This document shows, one piece after another, positions 7,647 to 16,879 of a DNA stretch of 63,307 nucleotides. The DNA comes from Clostridia bacterium (GTDB taxonomy: Bacteria; Bacillota; Clostridia; Oscillospirales; CAG-382). The notes below the pieces were generated by a model that was not told the DNA's origin, ran no database searches, and saw nothing but the letters and a program-made list of their open reading frames with translations. Both the position numbers and the translations under genes were made by a program. The stretch lies in assembly GCA_017620655.1 (NCBI GenBank), contig JAGAUT010000062.1, positions 1 to 63,307 on the forward strand, read 5' to 3'. Within the stretch, counting starts at the first letter, position 1; every line of letters begins with the position of its first letter.

Positions 7647-9221
7647 ATGAAGCGCACGTTAATACTTATATCTATCATCATGTCGGCTATACTTTTATTA
7701 TCCGGTTGTACCGTTAGCAAAACAGAAAACAACACCGAAAAGTTTATAAAGCTGAATAGTTCGGATTCTGATTACACCGTTTCCGAAGCAGGCACTTACA
7801 TCATTTCGGGAGTAATGACTGGCGGAAAAGTTTCGGTTGAGACCAAAGGCGATGTCACGCTCATTCTTTCGGGTGTTGAAATAACCAACAATGACGATTC
7901 GGCAATAGAAATTGAAAATGAAGGTACAACAACAATCAAAACTTCTTCCGGAACCGTCAACACTCTGAGTGGCGGCGGTGATGCAGCGATAACTTCAGAG
8001 AGCAACATTGTATTCGAAGGAAGCGGTACTCTCAACATTAACGGCACTCAAAAGCACGGAGTTGAGTGCGACGGTGACATCACAATAAACAGCGGAACAA
8101 TTAATGTAAACTCCTTAGAGCACGGCATAAAATCAGAGTCGGTAATTACAATTCTCGGCGGAAATATCAACATAGTTGCTGAAACCGGCAAAGGAATCAA
8201 AGCAGAAAAAGAGTTTCTTGCCCAAGACGGAAATGTAACAATCAACTCAATAGAAAACGAAGGACTTGAAAGCAAGGGAGCTTTAACCATAAACGGCGGT
8301 ATTTTTGACATAACTGCAGGCGAAGACGGCATCAATGCCGGAACTTCCGACAGCACATCAGCTGCTTCATCGTCTGACGAAAACTCAGATAAATCCGTAC
8401 ATCTTGCTCCCGACTACACAGATGCAATTACCGAAGGCGGCGAAGGCACCGGTGCTGTTCCGCCCGAGGATGCACAGCCCGACAGATTCCGTCCTGAGGG
8501 AGGATTCCCCGTGGGCGGTGAGGGCGAACCAACAAATCCCTATGCAGATGCATCTAATAATACAGACAGACCGCAGAGACCCGATAAGCCCGTTGGAGAA
8601 ATACTGCCATCCAATTTTGCTGTTCCTGAAGGAGCAACAAGTTCCGGAAGAGGTGTTCCTTTCGACCATGAAAGACAAAATGGCGGTTTTGGCGGTAAAG
8701 CCGGAAAAATAAACAAAGACAGCGTTCTTACAATCAACGGCGGAACTATCAGAATAAATTGTCTCGGCGCCGGCATTGATTCAAACGGCACTCTTACAAT
8801 CAATGGAGGAACGGTAATTATTGACGGCCCTGAAAACAGCGGAAACGGTCCACTTGACAGCGACGGATTGATGCTGATTACAGGCGGCACGGTTCTTACC
8901 GCTTCTGCAAGAGGAATGACTCAATTACCAAAAAGTATGTCTCAGGGCATACTTAATGTCTCCTTTGAAACTGCTCTTAATTCAGGGGATGAAATTGTCA
9001 TTATGGACAGGAACGACAAAATAGTTACAGAGCATACAGTAGCGAGAATTTGTGAAGTTCTTATATTTACAAGTCCTGACATCATTCCAAATGATGAATA
9101 CAGAATATATGTCAACGGAGCCGAATACGTGGCAGTAAGAGCATCAATGTCTGATGACATAAGAATTCCTAAAAACGACGAACTTCCTCCTCACATGCTC
9201 TTATCAATACCGCAAGAATAA
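7647..9221 (+). CDS. Lipoprotein with Cthe_2159-like polysaccharide-binding beta-helix
   Basis: The 524-residue product starts with a lipoprotein signal peptide (lipobox L-S-G-C21). Residues about 30-225 and 340-460 consist of short repeats of the kind 'G-D-I-T-I-N-S-G-T-I-N-V', the right-handed beta-helix pattern of the carbohydrate-binding Cthe_2159 family (PF14262), whose founding member binds acidic polysaccharides with calcium. The two halves are split by a Pro/Gly/Asp-rich low-complexity segment (about 230-340). No catalytic signature is visible, so it is probably a surface binding protein. AAGGAGA precedes the ATG. It is monocistronic, ending in a bidirectional terminator shared with pyk. 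Confidence 0.8.
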   Translation: MKRTLILISIIMSAILLLSGCTVSKTENNTEKFIKLNSSDSDYTVSEAGTYIISGVMTGGKVSVETKGDVTLILSGVEITNNDDSAIEIENEGTTTIKTSSGTVNTLSGGGDAAITSESNIVFEGSGTLNINGTQKHGVECDGDITINSGTINVNSLEHGIKSESVITILGGNINIVAETGKGIKAEKEFLAQDGNVTINSIENEGLESKGALTINGGIFDITAGEDGINAGTSDSTSAASSSDENSDKSVHLAPDYTDAITEGGEGTGAVPPEDAQPDRFRPEGGFPVGGEGEPTNPYADASNNTDRPQRPDKPVGEILPSNFAVPEGATSSGRGVPFDHERQNGGFGGKAGKINKDSVLTINGGTIRINCLGAGIDSNGTLTINGGTVIIDGPENSGNGPLDSDGLMLITGGTVLTASARGMTQLPKSMSQGILNVSFETALNSGDEIVIMDRNDKIVTEHTVARICEVLIFTSPDIIPNDEYRIYVNGAEYVAVRASMSDDIRIPKNDELPPHMLLSIPQE

Positions 9222-9230
9222 TATGACAAC

Positions 9231-9260
9231 AAAAAGGTCGGAGTTTTCTCCGACCTTTTT
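9231..9260. terminator. Bidirectional terminator
   Basis: A perfect 13-bp stem (AAAAAGGTCGGAG with CTCCGACCTTTTT) around TTTT serves the beta-helix gene on the plus strand and pyk on the minus strand. Confidence 0.92.
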
Positions 9261-9261
9261 A

Positions 9262-10674
9262 CTATACAGTTTCTACTTTTATAACATTTGTATTACCGCT
9301 CTTACCGTTAATCTGTCCTCCTGTAAGAACTACATTATCACCCTTCTGAAGTTTGAACACATCTTTTGCTCTGTTAAGGGATGTATAGAACATTACTTCT
9401 GTGGAATTATACTCCTCGCAGAGTGCAGGTGTTACGCCCCAGCTGAGGTTGAGTTTTCTCCAAGCCTTTTCATTGGTTGTGATACCGAGAATATCAACCG
9501 GACTTCTGAAACGGCTTACCATTCGTGCTGTTGTTCCGCTGATGGAGTTTACAACTATACACTTTGCCTCAAGGTCAATCGACATTGAGCAGGTAGAATG
9601 AGAAACTGCGTCAAGCTTATTTTTGATTTTAAACTCTGTATTTTTAAAACGGCTCTTATAGTCAATGCATTTTTCCGTAAATTCAGCAATTTCAACCATG
9701 TTTTTAACGGCTTCAACGGGATATTTACCCGAAGCAGTTTCGCCCGAGAGCATAATTGCACTTGAGCCGTCATATACGGCGTTGGCAACGTCACTGAGTT
9801 CTGCTCTTGTAGGTCTTGGATTATGAATCATTGATTCAAGCATTTCTGTTGCGGTAATTACTCGTTTACCCAGCATTCTGCACTTATTGATAAGATACTT
9901 CTGGATAGAAGGCACTTCAATAAAGGGAATTTCAACACCGAGGTCGCCGCGGGCAACCATAATACCGTCTGCAAGCGTACAGATTTCATCGATATGATCA
10001 ACGCCCGAACGGTTTTCAATCTTAGCAATAACGTCAATATCCTTACCGCCGTTAGTATCAAGAAACTCTCTTATTGCCTTTACATCCGAGAGATTGGATA
10101 CAAAGGATGCAGCAACAAAGTCAACGTCATTCTTGATACCGAAAAGAAGGTCGGATTTATCCTGTTCGGAAAGGTAGTCGTGCTTCATTACTTTATTGGG
10201 AAAACTCATGCTCTTTCTATCGGAAAGTTCGCCGCCTGTTATTACCTTACATACAACGTCTCCGCCGGATATATCTACTACTTCAAATATAACAAGTCCG
10301 TTATTGACCAGGATTCTGTCGCCCTTTGACAGGTCTTCAGTAAGGTGGTCATAGTTTACTGAAACTCTTGTATTATCGCCCACACAGTCATTAACTGTAA
10401 AGGTAAATGTATCTCCGTCATTCAGCGTGATCTTTTTATCTTTAAATGTCTTTATTCTGTACTCGGGTCCCTTTGTATCAAGCATAATGGCGATTGGCAT
10501 ACCAAGCTTTTGTCTTACCTTTTTGATAAGGTCTATCTTTTCCTGATGGTCTTCATGCGTACCGTGGGAAAAGTTAAGGCGTGCAACGTTCATGCCTTCC
10601 TTACACATTCTTGTAAGTGTTTCTTCGTTATCGCACGCAGGACCTATTGTACATATTACTTTTGTCTTTCTCAT
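9262..10674 (-). CDS. pyk: Pyruvate kinase
   Basis: The 470-residue product makes pyruvate and ATP from phosphoenolpyruvate and ADP. It has the N-terminal T-K-V-I-C-T-I-G-P-A, the substrate and metal-binding R-L-N-F-S-H-G, and the catalytic segment D-V-I-A-K-I-E-N-R-S-G. Its length means it lacks the extra C-terminal PEP-utiliser-like domain seen in Bacillus pyruvate kinases. The start at 10674 matches the beginning of the family alignment; two in-frame ATG/ATT codons upstream extend without homology. It faces away from ktrB. Confidence 0.97.
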   Translation of the reverse strand: MRKTKVICTIGPACDNEETLTRMCKEGMNVARLNFSHGTHEDHQEKIDLIKKVRQKLGMPIAIMLDTKGPEYRIKTFKDKKITLNDGDTFTFTVNDCVGDNTRVSVNYDHLTEDLSKGDRILVNNGLVIFEVVDISGGDVVCKVITGGELSDRKSMSFPNKVMKHDYLSEQDKSDLLFGIKNDVDFVAASFVSNLSDVKAIREFLDTNGGKDIDVIAKIENRSGVDHIDEICTLADGIMVARGDLGVEIPFIEVPSIQKYLINKCRMLGKRVITATEMLESMIHNPRPTRAELSDVANAVYDGSSAIMLSGETASGKYPVEAVKNMVEIAEFTEKCIDYKSRFKNTEFKIKNKLDAVSHSTCSMSIDLEAKCIVVNSISGTTARMVSRFRSPVDILGITTNEKAWRKLNLSWGVTPALCEEYNSTEVMFYTSLNRAKDVFKLQKGDNVVLTGGQINGKSGNTNVIKVETV

Positions 10675-10736
10675 GTAAATCATCTCTTTTCTAAACTCTG
10701 TGGCTAAAAAATTATTCAAAATCAAAGCCAGTATAT

Positions 10737-10765
10737 ATTATAAAGCAAGTTTCTGTACATTGCAA
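10737..10765 (-). promoter_or_regulatory. Promoter of pyk
   Basis: TTGCAA (10765-10760), a 17-bp spacer and TATAAT (10742-10737) on the minus strand. Confidence 0.7.
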
Positions 10766-10785
10766 CATCATTTTCAAAAAAAATA

Positions 10786-10814
10786 TTGAAATTATTGCAC
10801 AAAAATAGTATAAT
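10786..10814 (+). promoter_or_regulatory. Promoter of the ktrBA operon
   Basis: TTGAAA (10786-10791), a 17-bp spacer and TATAAT (10809-10814), about 40 bp before ktrB. Confidence 0.75.
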
Positions 10815-10853
10815 GCATATATATCTTGATGAAAGAACGATAAGGTAGTTTAA

Positions 10854-12197
10854 ATGAAAAAAATAAAGTTGTCTTCAACGCACATAATTCTCGTTGTTTT
10901 TTTACTGACAATACTTTTAGGAAGTTTACTGCTGTATCTTCCGATCAGCTCTGCAAACGGAAAAAGTGTTGCGTATATTGATGCTCTTTTTACTTCAACC
11001 ACGGCAACCTGCGTAACCGGTCTTGTAACAGTAACCACTGCAAGTGCATGGAGTCCTTTCGGTCAGGCTGTAATACTTTTACCTATCCAAATCGGCGGTC
11101 TCGGTGTTATAACCGTTATGTCAGCGTTTATGATGATTATAGGAAAACGAATAAATCTTGACGGAAGACTGCTTATTATGGACTCCTTCAACCTTAATTC
11201 ACTTTCCGGAATTATTCAGTTTATTAAAAAGGTTATATTGGGAACATTGATTATAGAAGCTGTCGGAGCTCTGTTATATATGACGGTATTCGTACCCGAA
11301 TTCGGTGCAAAAGGAATATGGTATTCATTATTCAATTCCGTTTCCGCCTTTTGCAATGCGGGGCTTGACATTATTTCCGATACAAGTATGTGTAATTATG
11401 CCACCAATCCGCTTATAAACTCGGTGACAAGTGCACTGATTATTGTCGGAGGTCTTGGTTTTATTGTCTGGTTGGATATCGTAAGAGTATTTAAAAACAG
11501 ACATACAAGACATTTTAAATACTTATCCCTTCACAGCAAGCTCGTTTTATCCTCCACCCTTGTTCTGATTGTTTCCGGTGCAGTACTGTTTTTTATCTTT
11601 GAGTACAACAATCCCGAAACATTTGGAAATATGAATCTCTTCGGAAAAATACAAGCAAGTCTGTTTCAGTCGATAACAACAAGGACTGCCGGCTTTGCAT
11701 CGGTTCCCCAGGAAGCTCTTACGAGCTCGTCTTCCATAGTCACGCTTATTCTGATGTTCATCGGCGGCTCGCCCGTAAGTACTGCAGGCGGTATAAAAAC
11801 GGTTACTATAGCTGTTCTTATTCTCACTGCACATTCGGTAATTTGCGGCAAAAAGCAGGTTTCGGCATTCGGCAGAAACATAAACGAACAGTCTATTAGA
11901 CGTGCAGTAACGGTGTTTATATCTTCATTCACAATTTTTACGATATCCGCCCTTTGTCTTTCCTGTACATCGGATGCACCGCTTATTGACATATTGTTCG
12001 AAACTGTCAGTGCCACTGCAACTGTCGGACTTTCAAGAAACTTTACAACCACCCTTAAGCTAATAGGTAAAATCATAATTATCATAAATATGTATTTTGG
12101 GCGTGTAGGCCCCATTACCCTCGCTTTTGCATTTAAAACCGGCAAAAACGACAAAAACACAATTTCAGAACCTTCTGAGGACATCAGTATAGGTTAG
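10854..12197 (+). CDS. ktrB: Ktr/Trk-type potassium channel-like transporter, membrane subunit
   Basis: The 447-residue product has the four-fold M1-P-M2 layout of the TrkH/KtrB superfamily, with pore loops such as T-S-T-T-A-T-C-V-T-G-L-V, S-A-F-C-N-A-G-L-D, T-R-T-A-G-F and T-V-G-L-S. Each contributes a selectivity-filter glycine for K+ uptake across the cytoplasmic membrane. The size and the adjacent small RCK protein fit the KtrB type rather than the proteobacterial TrkH. The next gene starts 11 bp after its stop. Confidence 0.94.
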   Translation: MKKIKLSSTHIILVVFLLTILLGSLLLYLPISSANGKSVAYIDALFTSTTATCVTGLVTVTTASAWSPFGQAVILLPIQIGGLGVITVMSAFMMIIGKRINLDGRLLIMDSFNLNSLSGIIQFIKKVILGTLIIEAVGALLYMTVFVPEFGAKGIWYSLFNSVSAFCNAGLDIISDTSMCNYATNPLINSVTSALIIVGGLGFIVWLDIVRVFKNRHTRHFKYLSLHSKLVLSSTLVLIVSGAVLFFIFEYNNPETFGNMNLFGKIQASLFQSITTRTAGFASVPQEALTSSSSIVTLILMFIGGSPVSTAGGIKTVTIAVLILTAHSVICGKKQVSAFGRNINEQSIRRAVTVFISSFTIFTISALCLSCTSDAPLIDILFETVSATATVGLSRNFTTTLKLIGKIIIIINMYFGRVGPITLAFAFKTGKNDKNTISEPSEDISIG

Positions 12198-12208
12198 GAG
12201 GTATATAC

Positions 12209-12859
12209 ATGGGATACAATAAAACATATGCGGTATTCGGACTTGGAAGATACGGTTTATCGGTTGCAAAAGAGCTCGTTTCAAACGGAGCCGATGTAAT
12301 TGCCGTAGATACTAACCAAAGAATCGTTGAAGAATATGCAAGCATCTTTCCGGTTTGCAAGTGTGCGGATATAACCGACCCTGATGTTATTGAAAGGTTG
12401 GGAATGTCAAGTGTTGACACGGTTATAATTTCAATGGCAAGCAATCTTGAAGCAAGTGTTATGGCAATAATGCTCTGCAAAAACGCAGGTGTTAAAGAGG
12501 TTATAGTTAAGTGTGCCAACGATATGCACAAAAGGATTTTTGAAAAAGTCGGAGCTGACATCGTTGTTTTTCCTGAAAACGAATCCGGAAAACGACTCGC
12601 AAAGAATCTTCTCAGTTCAGGCTTTATTGATGTGGCAGACTTATCAGATGAAATCTCCATAGTCGAAATTGACGTTCTTAAAAAGTGGAACGGCAAAACA
12701 TTAAAAGAGCTTGACCTTCGCAGAACACACTCACTCAACGTTATTGCAATCAAAAGTAACGGCAGCACAGAGCTTGTTTCAAATCCCGATATGGTTTTGA
12801 GCGAAAACATGAAGCTTGTTATAATTGCACACAAACGCGACGTAGAAAAAATCAAATAA
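12209..12859 (+). CDS. ktrA: Potassium uptake regulatory subunit (RCK domains)
   Basis: The 216-residue product is the cytoplasmic nucleotide-binding ring subunit of Ktr. It begins with the RCK-N Rossmann motif F-G-L-G-R-Y-G (about residues 10-16), with an acidic end of beta-2 (V-D-T-N), and a C-terminal RCK-C domain (about 135-216). AGGAGGT precedes the ATG. It gates KtrB in response to nucleotide binding, which is family knowledge. Confidence 0.94.
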   Translation: MGYNKTYAVFGLGRYGLSVAKELVSNGADVIAVDTNQRIVEEYASIFPVCKCADITDPDVIERLGMSSVDTVIISMASNLEASVMAIMLCKNAGVKEVIVKCANDMHKRIFEKVGADIVVFPENESGKRLAKNLLSSGFIDVADLSDEISIVEIDVLKKWNGKTLKELDLRRTHSLNVIAIKSNGSTELVSNPDMVLSENMKLVIIAHKRDVEKIK

Positions 12860-12869
12860 CGAGGGCACC

Positions 12870-13757
12870 ATGGCAGTTTTATATTTACTTTTATTCTTTT
12901 CCGTTTCTCTTGAAACCTTCAAAAACATATATTACAATTTTTTTGGCAAAAATCTGATAGAGACCAACAAAGACTCACTGTTTTTCAATGTAATCATCAC
13001 CATTGGCTCAATAGTATTTTTCGGTGCGGCAATTATTTTTTCGGGTGAAACCTTCGCTGTTTCGCCCTATACAATGATTCTTGCCGTTATTTTCAGTTTT
13101 GTCTCTACAGCCTCCCAGTATTTCTGCCTGTTATCCATGAAGCTGGGGCCCATGTCCTTTAGCGTTCTGTTTACATATCTGAGTGCCGTTATTCCTACAG
13201 TTTTCGGTATTGTTTACAGAAACACTCCCCCGACACCCATTCAGATTACAGGGCTTGTTCTCATGATAATCACATTTTTTCTCAGCATCGATTTTAACAA
13301 AGAATCCGGCATGAGCATCAAGTGGTTACTTGCAGTTGCAGGAAGTTTTCTCGGCATGGGACTTATCGGTGTTTGTCAGACGGTTCATCAGACATCCGCC
13401 TTTGCAAAAGAAATCAACGGGCTTCTTTTCTGGACTTTTCTCTTTTCACTTATTCTTTTCATTCTGCTGTACATTCCGTACGGCATCAAGAGCAGAATGG
13501 CTAATGAAAAAAAGATATACAAGCCGATAGACTGGGCAAGTATGATAATTACAGGTGTTTTCTGGGGCGCTGTAAATCTGATAAATCTATATCTTTCAGG
13601 CAAGCTTCCCAGCATTATCTTCTTCCCCATTGTCAACGGCGGTGTTATAATCCTTTCGGGTCTTGCATCGATTTTTATTTTCAAGGAAAAGATATCAAAA
13701 AAGAGACTTGCAGGTTTAATTGTCGGCATTATTGCAACATGTCTTATAGGAATTTAA
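12870..13757 (+). CDS. DMT/EamA-family membrane transporter
   Basis: The 295-residue product has about ten hydrophobic helices, with the end of each half resembling the drug/metabolite transporter pattern (for example G-P-M-S-F-S-V-L-F-T-Y-L-S-A-V-I-P, then I-F-K-E-K-I-S at the last helix pair). The substrate is unknown. It starts 10 bp after ktrA with GAGGG before the ATG, so it is probably co-transcribed with ktrBA and with the peroxiredoxin 18 bp further on. Confidence 0.8.
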   Translation: MAVLYLLLFFSVSLETFKNIYYNFFGKNLIETNKDSLFFNVIITIGSIVFFGAAIIFSGETFAVSPYTMILAVIFSFVSTASQYFCLLSMKLGPMSFSVLFTYLSAVIPTVFGIVYRNTPPTPIQITGLVLMIITFFLSIDFNKESGMSIKWLLAVAGSFLGMGLIGVCQTVHQTSAFAKEINGLLFWTFLFSLILFILLYIPYGIKSRMANEKKIYKPIDWASMIITGVFWGAVNLINLYLSGKLPSIIFFPIVNGGVIILSGLASIFIFKEKISKKRLAGLIVGIIATCLIGI

Positions 13758-13775
13758 TTTACGGAGGTACAAATT

Positions 13776-14231
13776 ATGTTAGCTCAAGGCGTAAAAGCAC
13801 CCGATTTCACTTTACCCGACAAGGACGGGAACGAAATTTCCCTCTCATCTTTTCTCGGAAAAAAGGTAGTACTTTATTTTTATCCCAAGGACAACACGCC
13901 GGGCTGTACAAGGCAGGCATGTGCCTTTGCGGCAGCGTATGACGGTTTTAAATCAAAAGATATTGTTGTTATCGGCATCAGCAAAGACAGTGTGGCATCC
14001 CACGCAAAATTTGCAGAAAAGTATTCCCTGCCCTTTATTCTAATTTCTGACAAAGATTTAGTGGCAATCAAGGCATACGACGTATGGCAGGAAAAGAAAA
14101 TGTGCGGCAAGGTTTCAATGGGTGTTGTCAGAACAACATACATCATTGACGAAAAGGGTTATATTGAAAAGGTTATGGAAAAGGTAAAGCCCGATACAAA
14201 TGCAGAGGAAATCCTTTCATATCTCGGATAA
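13776..14231 (+). CDS. bcp: Thiol peroxidase of the Bcp/AhpC peroxiredoxin family
   Basis: The 151-residue product has the Bcp active site D-N-T-P-G-C44-T-R-Q-A-C49, with the peroxidatic cysteine C44 and the resolving cysteine five residues later. It reduces hydroperoxides in the cytoplasm with electrons from thioredoxin, which fits the thioredoxin operon further on. CGGAGGT precedes the ATG. It ends the ktrBA-DMT unit, followed by a terminator. Confidence 0.95.
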   Translation: MLAQGVKAPDFTLPDKDGNEISLSSFLGKKVVLYFYPKDNTPGCTRQACAFAAAYDGFKSKDIVVIGISKDSVASHAKFAEKYSLPFILISDKDLVAIKAYDVWQEKKMCGKVSMGVVRTTYIIDEKGYIEKVMEKVKPDTNAEEILSYLG

Positions 14232-14242
14232 GGTAAAACGAA

Positions 14243-14268
14243 AGCTCCCCGATTGGGGAGCTGTTTTT
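14243..14268 (+). terminator. Terminator after the peroxiredoxin gene
   Basis: AGCTCCCC (14243-14250) pairs with GGGGAGCT (14255-14262) around GATT, followed by five T. Confidence 0.9.
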
Positions 14269-16000
14269 ATGCATTGACAGTTTCTTTTTCCTGTTCTTTA
14301 ATATTTTTGAGTTCTTCCTCTTCCAGAACTCTGTATGCAACCTTACCAACGAGGGTCTTTGGCATATCATCCTTGAAGGAAATGTCGTAAGGCATCGCAT
14401 ATTTTGCAATATTTTCGCGGCAGTAATCAAGAAGAAGCTGTTTTGTTTCTTCATCTGCTTTTGCATCGGGCACAAGCTTTACAAACGCCTTTACCTTCTG
14501 CATCTTATATGGGTCGGGAACGCCTATTACACAGCTCATCTGCACAAGCTCATGGGCATCGAGTATATTCTCAATCTGTGCAGGATAAACATTATAGCCA
14601 GAGGTTACTATCATTCTCTTTGCTCTACCCTTGAAGTACACAAAGCCCTGCTCGTCAATTGTGCCAAGGTCACCCGTATACACCCATGTAAGACCGTCGG
14701 CATGAGTTCTGAGAGTCTTTGCAGTTTCCTCGGGGTGATCCATATACTCCTTCATGACGGTAGGTCCTGCAAGGAGTATTTCTCCCTCCTGTCCGTATGG
14801 AAGCTCGTTTTCGGTATCGGGTTCAACAATCTTAATGTATGTATCGGGGAACGGAAGTCCAATGGAGCCCTCCTTTGCCATATGGCTGGGAGTCAGACAG
14901 CAGGCAGTTACAGTTTCGGTTGTGCCATAACCCTCTCTCACCTGTATTACCGCCTTATGGTCATAGAGGAATTTATCAAGCTTTTTCTTGAGTTCAATCG
15001 AAAGGCTGTCGCCGCCAGAGAACACACCCTTAAGGCAGGAAAGGTCTGCCTTTTCCATGCCGGGAAGTCTGAGGAGTGCCTCATACAAAGTAGGAACGCC
15101 TGCGATAAAGTTACATCTGTTCTTAACAAGGTCCTTGGCATAGGATTTGGGGGTAAATCTCGGCACAAGAATGCATCTTCCGCCCTGACTGAGCATGGTA
15201 TGTATGCAAACACCAAGGCCGAAGCCATGGAAAATCGGCATTGCCGAAAGCATCTTATCGCCGGGTCTGAACATGGGGTTTGCCGCAATTACCTGCTGAC
15301 CGAGAGCATTGAAGTTCTTATTTGTAAGAACAATTCCCTTAGTCGTTCCCGTTGTTCCTCCCGAATAAAGTATTACGGCAGGGTCATCAGCCTTCTTTTC
15401 AACCTTATAGTCATAGAAGCAATGCTTTGAAAGCTTCATGAACTCATCCCATCTGATAACGGGAGCATCATCGGGTATCTTTGCAATCTTTCGTCCCGAG
15501 GTCATCATATAGCCTGCCTTTATAGGCTGAGACAGCTCGTCCTTAATTGAGGCAATAATGATATTGACTACCCTTGTATTACTGCGTACATGCTCAAACT
15601 TATGATAGAACTGATCAAGGGTAATTGCAGTTACAGAGCCTGACTCATTGAGGTAAAACTCTATTTCCTTTTCGGCAGACAGCGGGTGTATCATATTTGC
15701 AATACCGCCGACAAGGTTTACGGCATAGAAAAGATAAATCGACTGAGGGCAATTGGGCATTGCAATTGTTACTCTGTCCCCTTCTCTTACACCGATTGTC
15801 TTGAGTGCCTTGGCACATATTTCAATCTGCTCTATCAGTTTCTTATATGTTGTCTTTTTGCCCATAAAGTCAAAGGCAACATTATTGGGATAGTGTTCCG
15901 CGATCTTTTTGACCGCTTCGAACATTGTACCTTCAAAGTATTCCAAGTGCATCGGAAGATCGCCGAGGTTATCCTTCCATGGAGTTTTTGCAGTTATCAT
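14267..16000 (-). CDS. AMP-forming acyl-activating enzyme (acyl-CoA synthetase-like)
   Basis: The 577-residue product belongs to the ANL superfamily. It has the AMP-binding loop Y-S-G-G-T-T-G-T-T-K-G (residues 212-222), the Y-G-T-T-E-T and Y-T-G-D-L-G motifs and a C-terminal P-K-T-L-V-G-K553 with the catalytic lysine. It would activate a carboxylic acid, probably a fatty acid, to the acyl-AMP and then to a thioester. The closest functional class is long-chain acyl-CoA ligase; an acyl-ACP ligase is equally possible. Its ATG directly follows the TAA of the E2-like gene, so the two are translationally coupled in a lipid-related operon. Confidence 0.85.
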   Translation of the reverse strand: MITAKTPWKDNLGDLPMHLEYFEGTMFEAVKKIAEHYPNNVAFDFMGKKTTYKKLIEQIEICAKALKTIGVREGDRVTIAMPNCPQSIYLFYAVNLVGGIANMIHPLSAEKEIEFYLNESGSVTAITLDQFYHKFEHVRSNTRVVNIIIASIKDELSQPIKAGYMMTSGRKIAKIPDDAPVIRWDEFMKLSKHCFYDYKVEKKADDPAVILYSGGTTGTTKGIVLTNKNFNALGQQVIAANPMFRPGDKMLSAMPIFHGFGLGVCIHTMLSQGGRCILVPRFTPKSYAKDLVKNRCNFIAGVPTLYEALLRLPGMEKADLSCLKGVFSGGDSLSIELKKKLDKFLYDHKAVIQVREGYGTTETVTACCLTPSHMAKEGSIGLPFPDTYIKIVEPDTENELPYGQEGEILLAGPTVMKEYMDHPEETAKTLRTHADGLTWVYTGDLGTIDEQGFVYFKGRAKRMIVTSGYNVYPAQIENILDAHELVQMSCVIGVPDPYKMQKVKAFVKLVPDAKADEETKQLLLDYCRENIAKYAMPYDISFKDDMPKTLVGKVAYRVLEEEELKNIKEQEKETVNA

Positions 16001-16858
16001 TTATATTTCCACCTTTTCATTTAGCGGCTTTTCAAGAAGCTCGGGATTCTCAAGAAGATACTTAAGAAGCTTTACGGTTTTTGAATAGTAGTAGCCGTCA
16101 GCAATTCTTTCATCAATGGTAAGACCAAGTTCAATGCTCTCTCGCATGGTAACATTTCCGTCATCATCATAGAAGGGTCTTTTTTTCTTAATACCGATGG
16201 CACAGAAAACAGAATTTGTTCCCCAGTTTGTCATATGATGATAGCCTGCGTCTAGCCCAATTGAGCCAAGGTTCGTAAGAACCACCGAGCACTGATATGG
16301 GTCTGTTGCTATCATGGACGCCGGCATCCATCCGTGTCTGTCAAGGAAGCGGACAAGTGCACCTATAAGATGCTTTCCGGGTATTTTCTGTACAAAATCC
16401 ATACTTTCTGTCGAAGCATCCTTCTTATCGCTGCGGCAAAAAGACACCTGACGAAAAATCTCGTTATGTATGGAATCAAGGGTATCCTCATCCTTTGCAT
16501 TTATTCTGGCAAGAGCCTCGCCGCCGTGGTCGGAAAAGATCTTCTTTACGGTAAATGCGGCAGTCAGGTCATTTCTCTCATACATATTCTGATTTGCGAT
16601 AAAATAATTCATCTTGGGTCTTTGCCTTATCGTCTTAAGAATGGCAGTAAGAACAAGCTGGAATATATTGTACTTATATTCGGGGCTGTCGGCATTCTTT
16701 TTCGCAAGAAATTCATCTGCTGCCGTAAGGTCAACGGTAAATCTGATAAATGCTTCGTTATCGCATCTGTTGGGATACATGAGGGGCATGATATAGTGCA
16801 TGGAGTCGAGTTTGCGAATCAGTTTTCCGTCTCTGCGGTCTCCCCATTTTCTTGACAT
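16001..16858 (-). CDS. E2-like (CAT-fold) acyltransferase domain protein
   Basis: The 285-residue product resembles the catalytic domain of 2-oxoacid dehydrogenase E2 proteins, but it has no lipoyl or peripheral-subunit-binding domain. The family's H-R-x-x-D-G active site near the C-terminus reads D249-E-R-I-A-D-G255, so glutamate replaces the catalytic histidine while the aspartate is kept. No E1, E3 or lipoyl gene is nearby. Its place between a PAP2 phosphatase and an acyl-activating enzyme suggests a stand-alone acyl transfer or binding role with lipids, which is inference. AGAGGT precedes the ATG. Confidence 0.75.
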   Translation of the reverse strand: MSRKWGDRRDGKLIRKLDSMHYIMPLMYPNRCDNEAFIRFTVDLTAADEFLAKKNADSPEYKYNIFQLVLTAILKTIRQRPKMNYFIANQNMYERNDLTAAFTVKKIFSDHGGEALARINAKDEDTLDSIHNEIFRQVSFCRSDKKDASTESMDFVQKIPGKHLIGALVRFLDRHGWMPASMIATDPYQCSVVLTNLGSIGLDAGYHHMTNWGTNSVFCAIGIKKKRPFYDDDGNVTMRESIELGLTIDERIADGYYYSKTVKLLKYLLENPELLEKPLNEKVEI

Positions 16859-16879
16859 AATGTTACCTCTCGTAATTCT

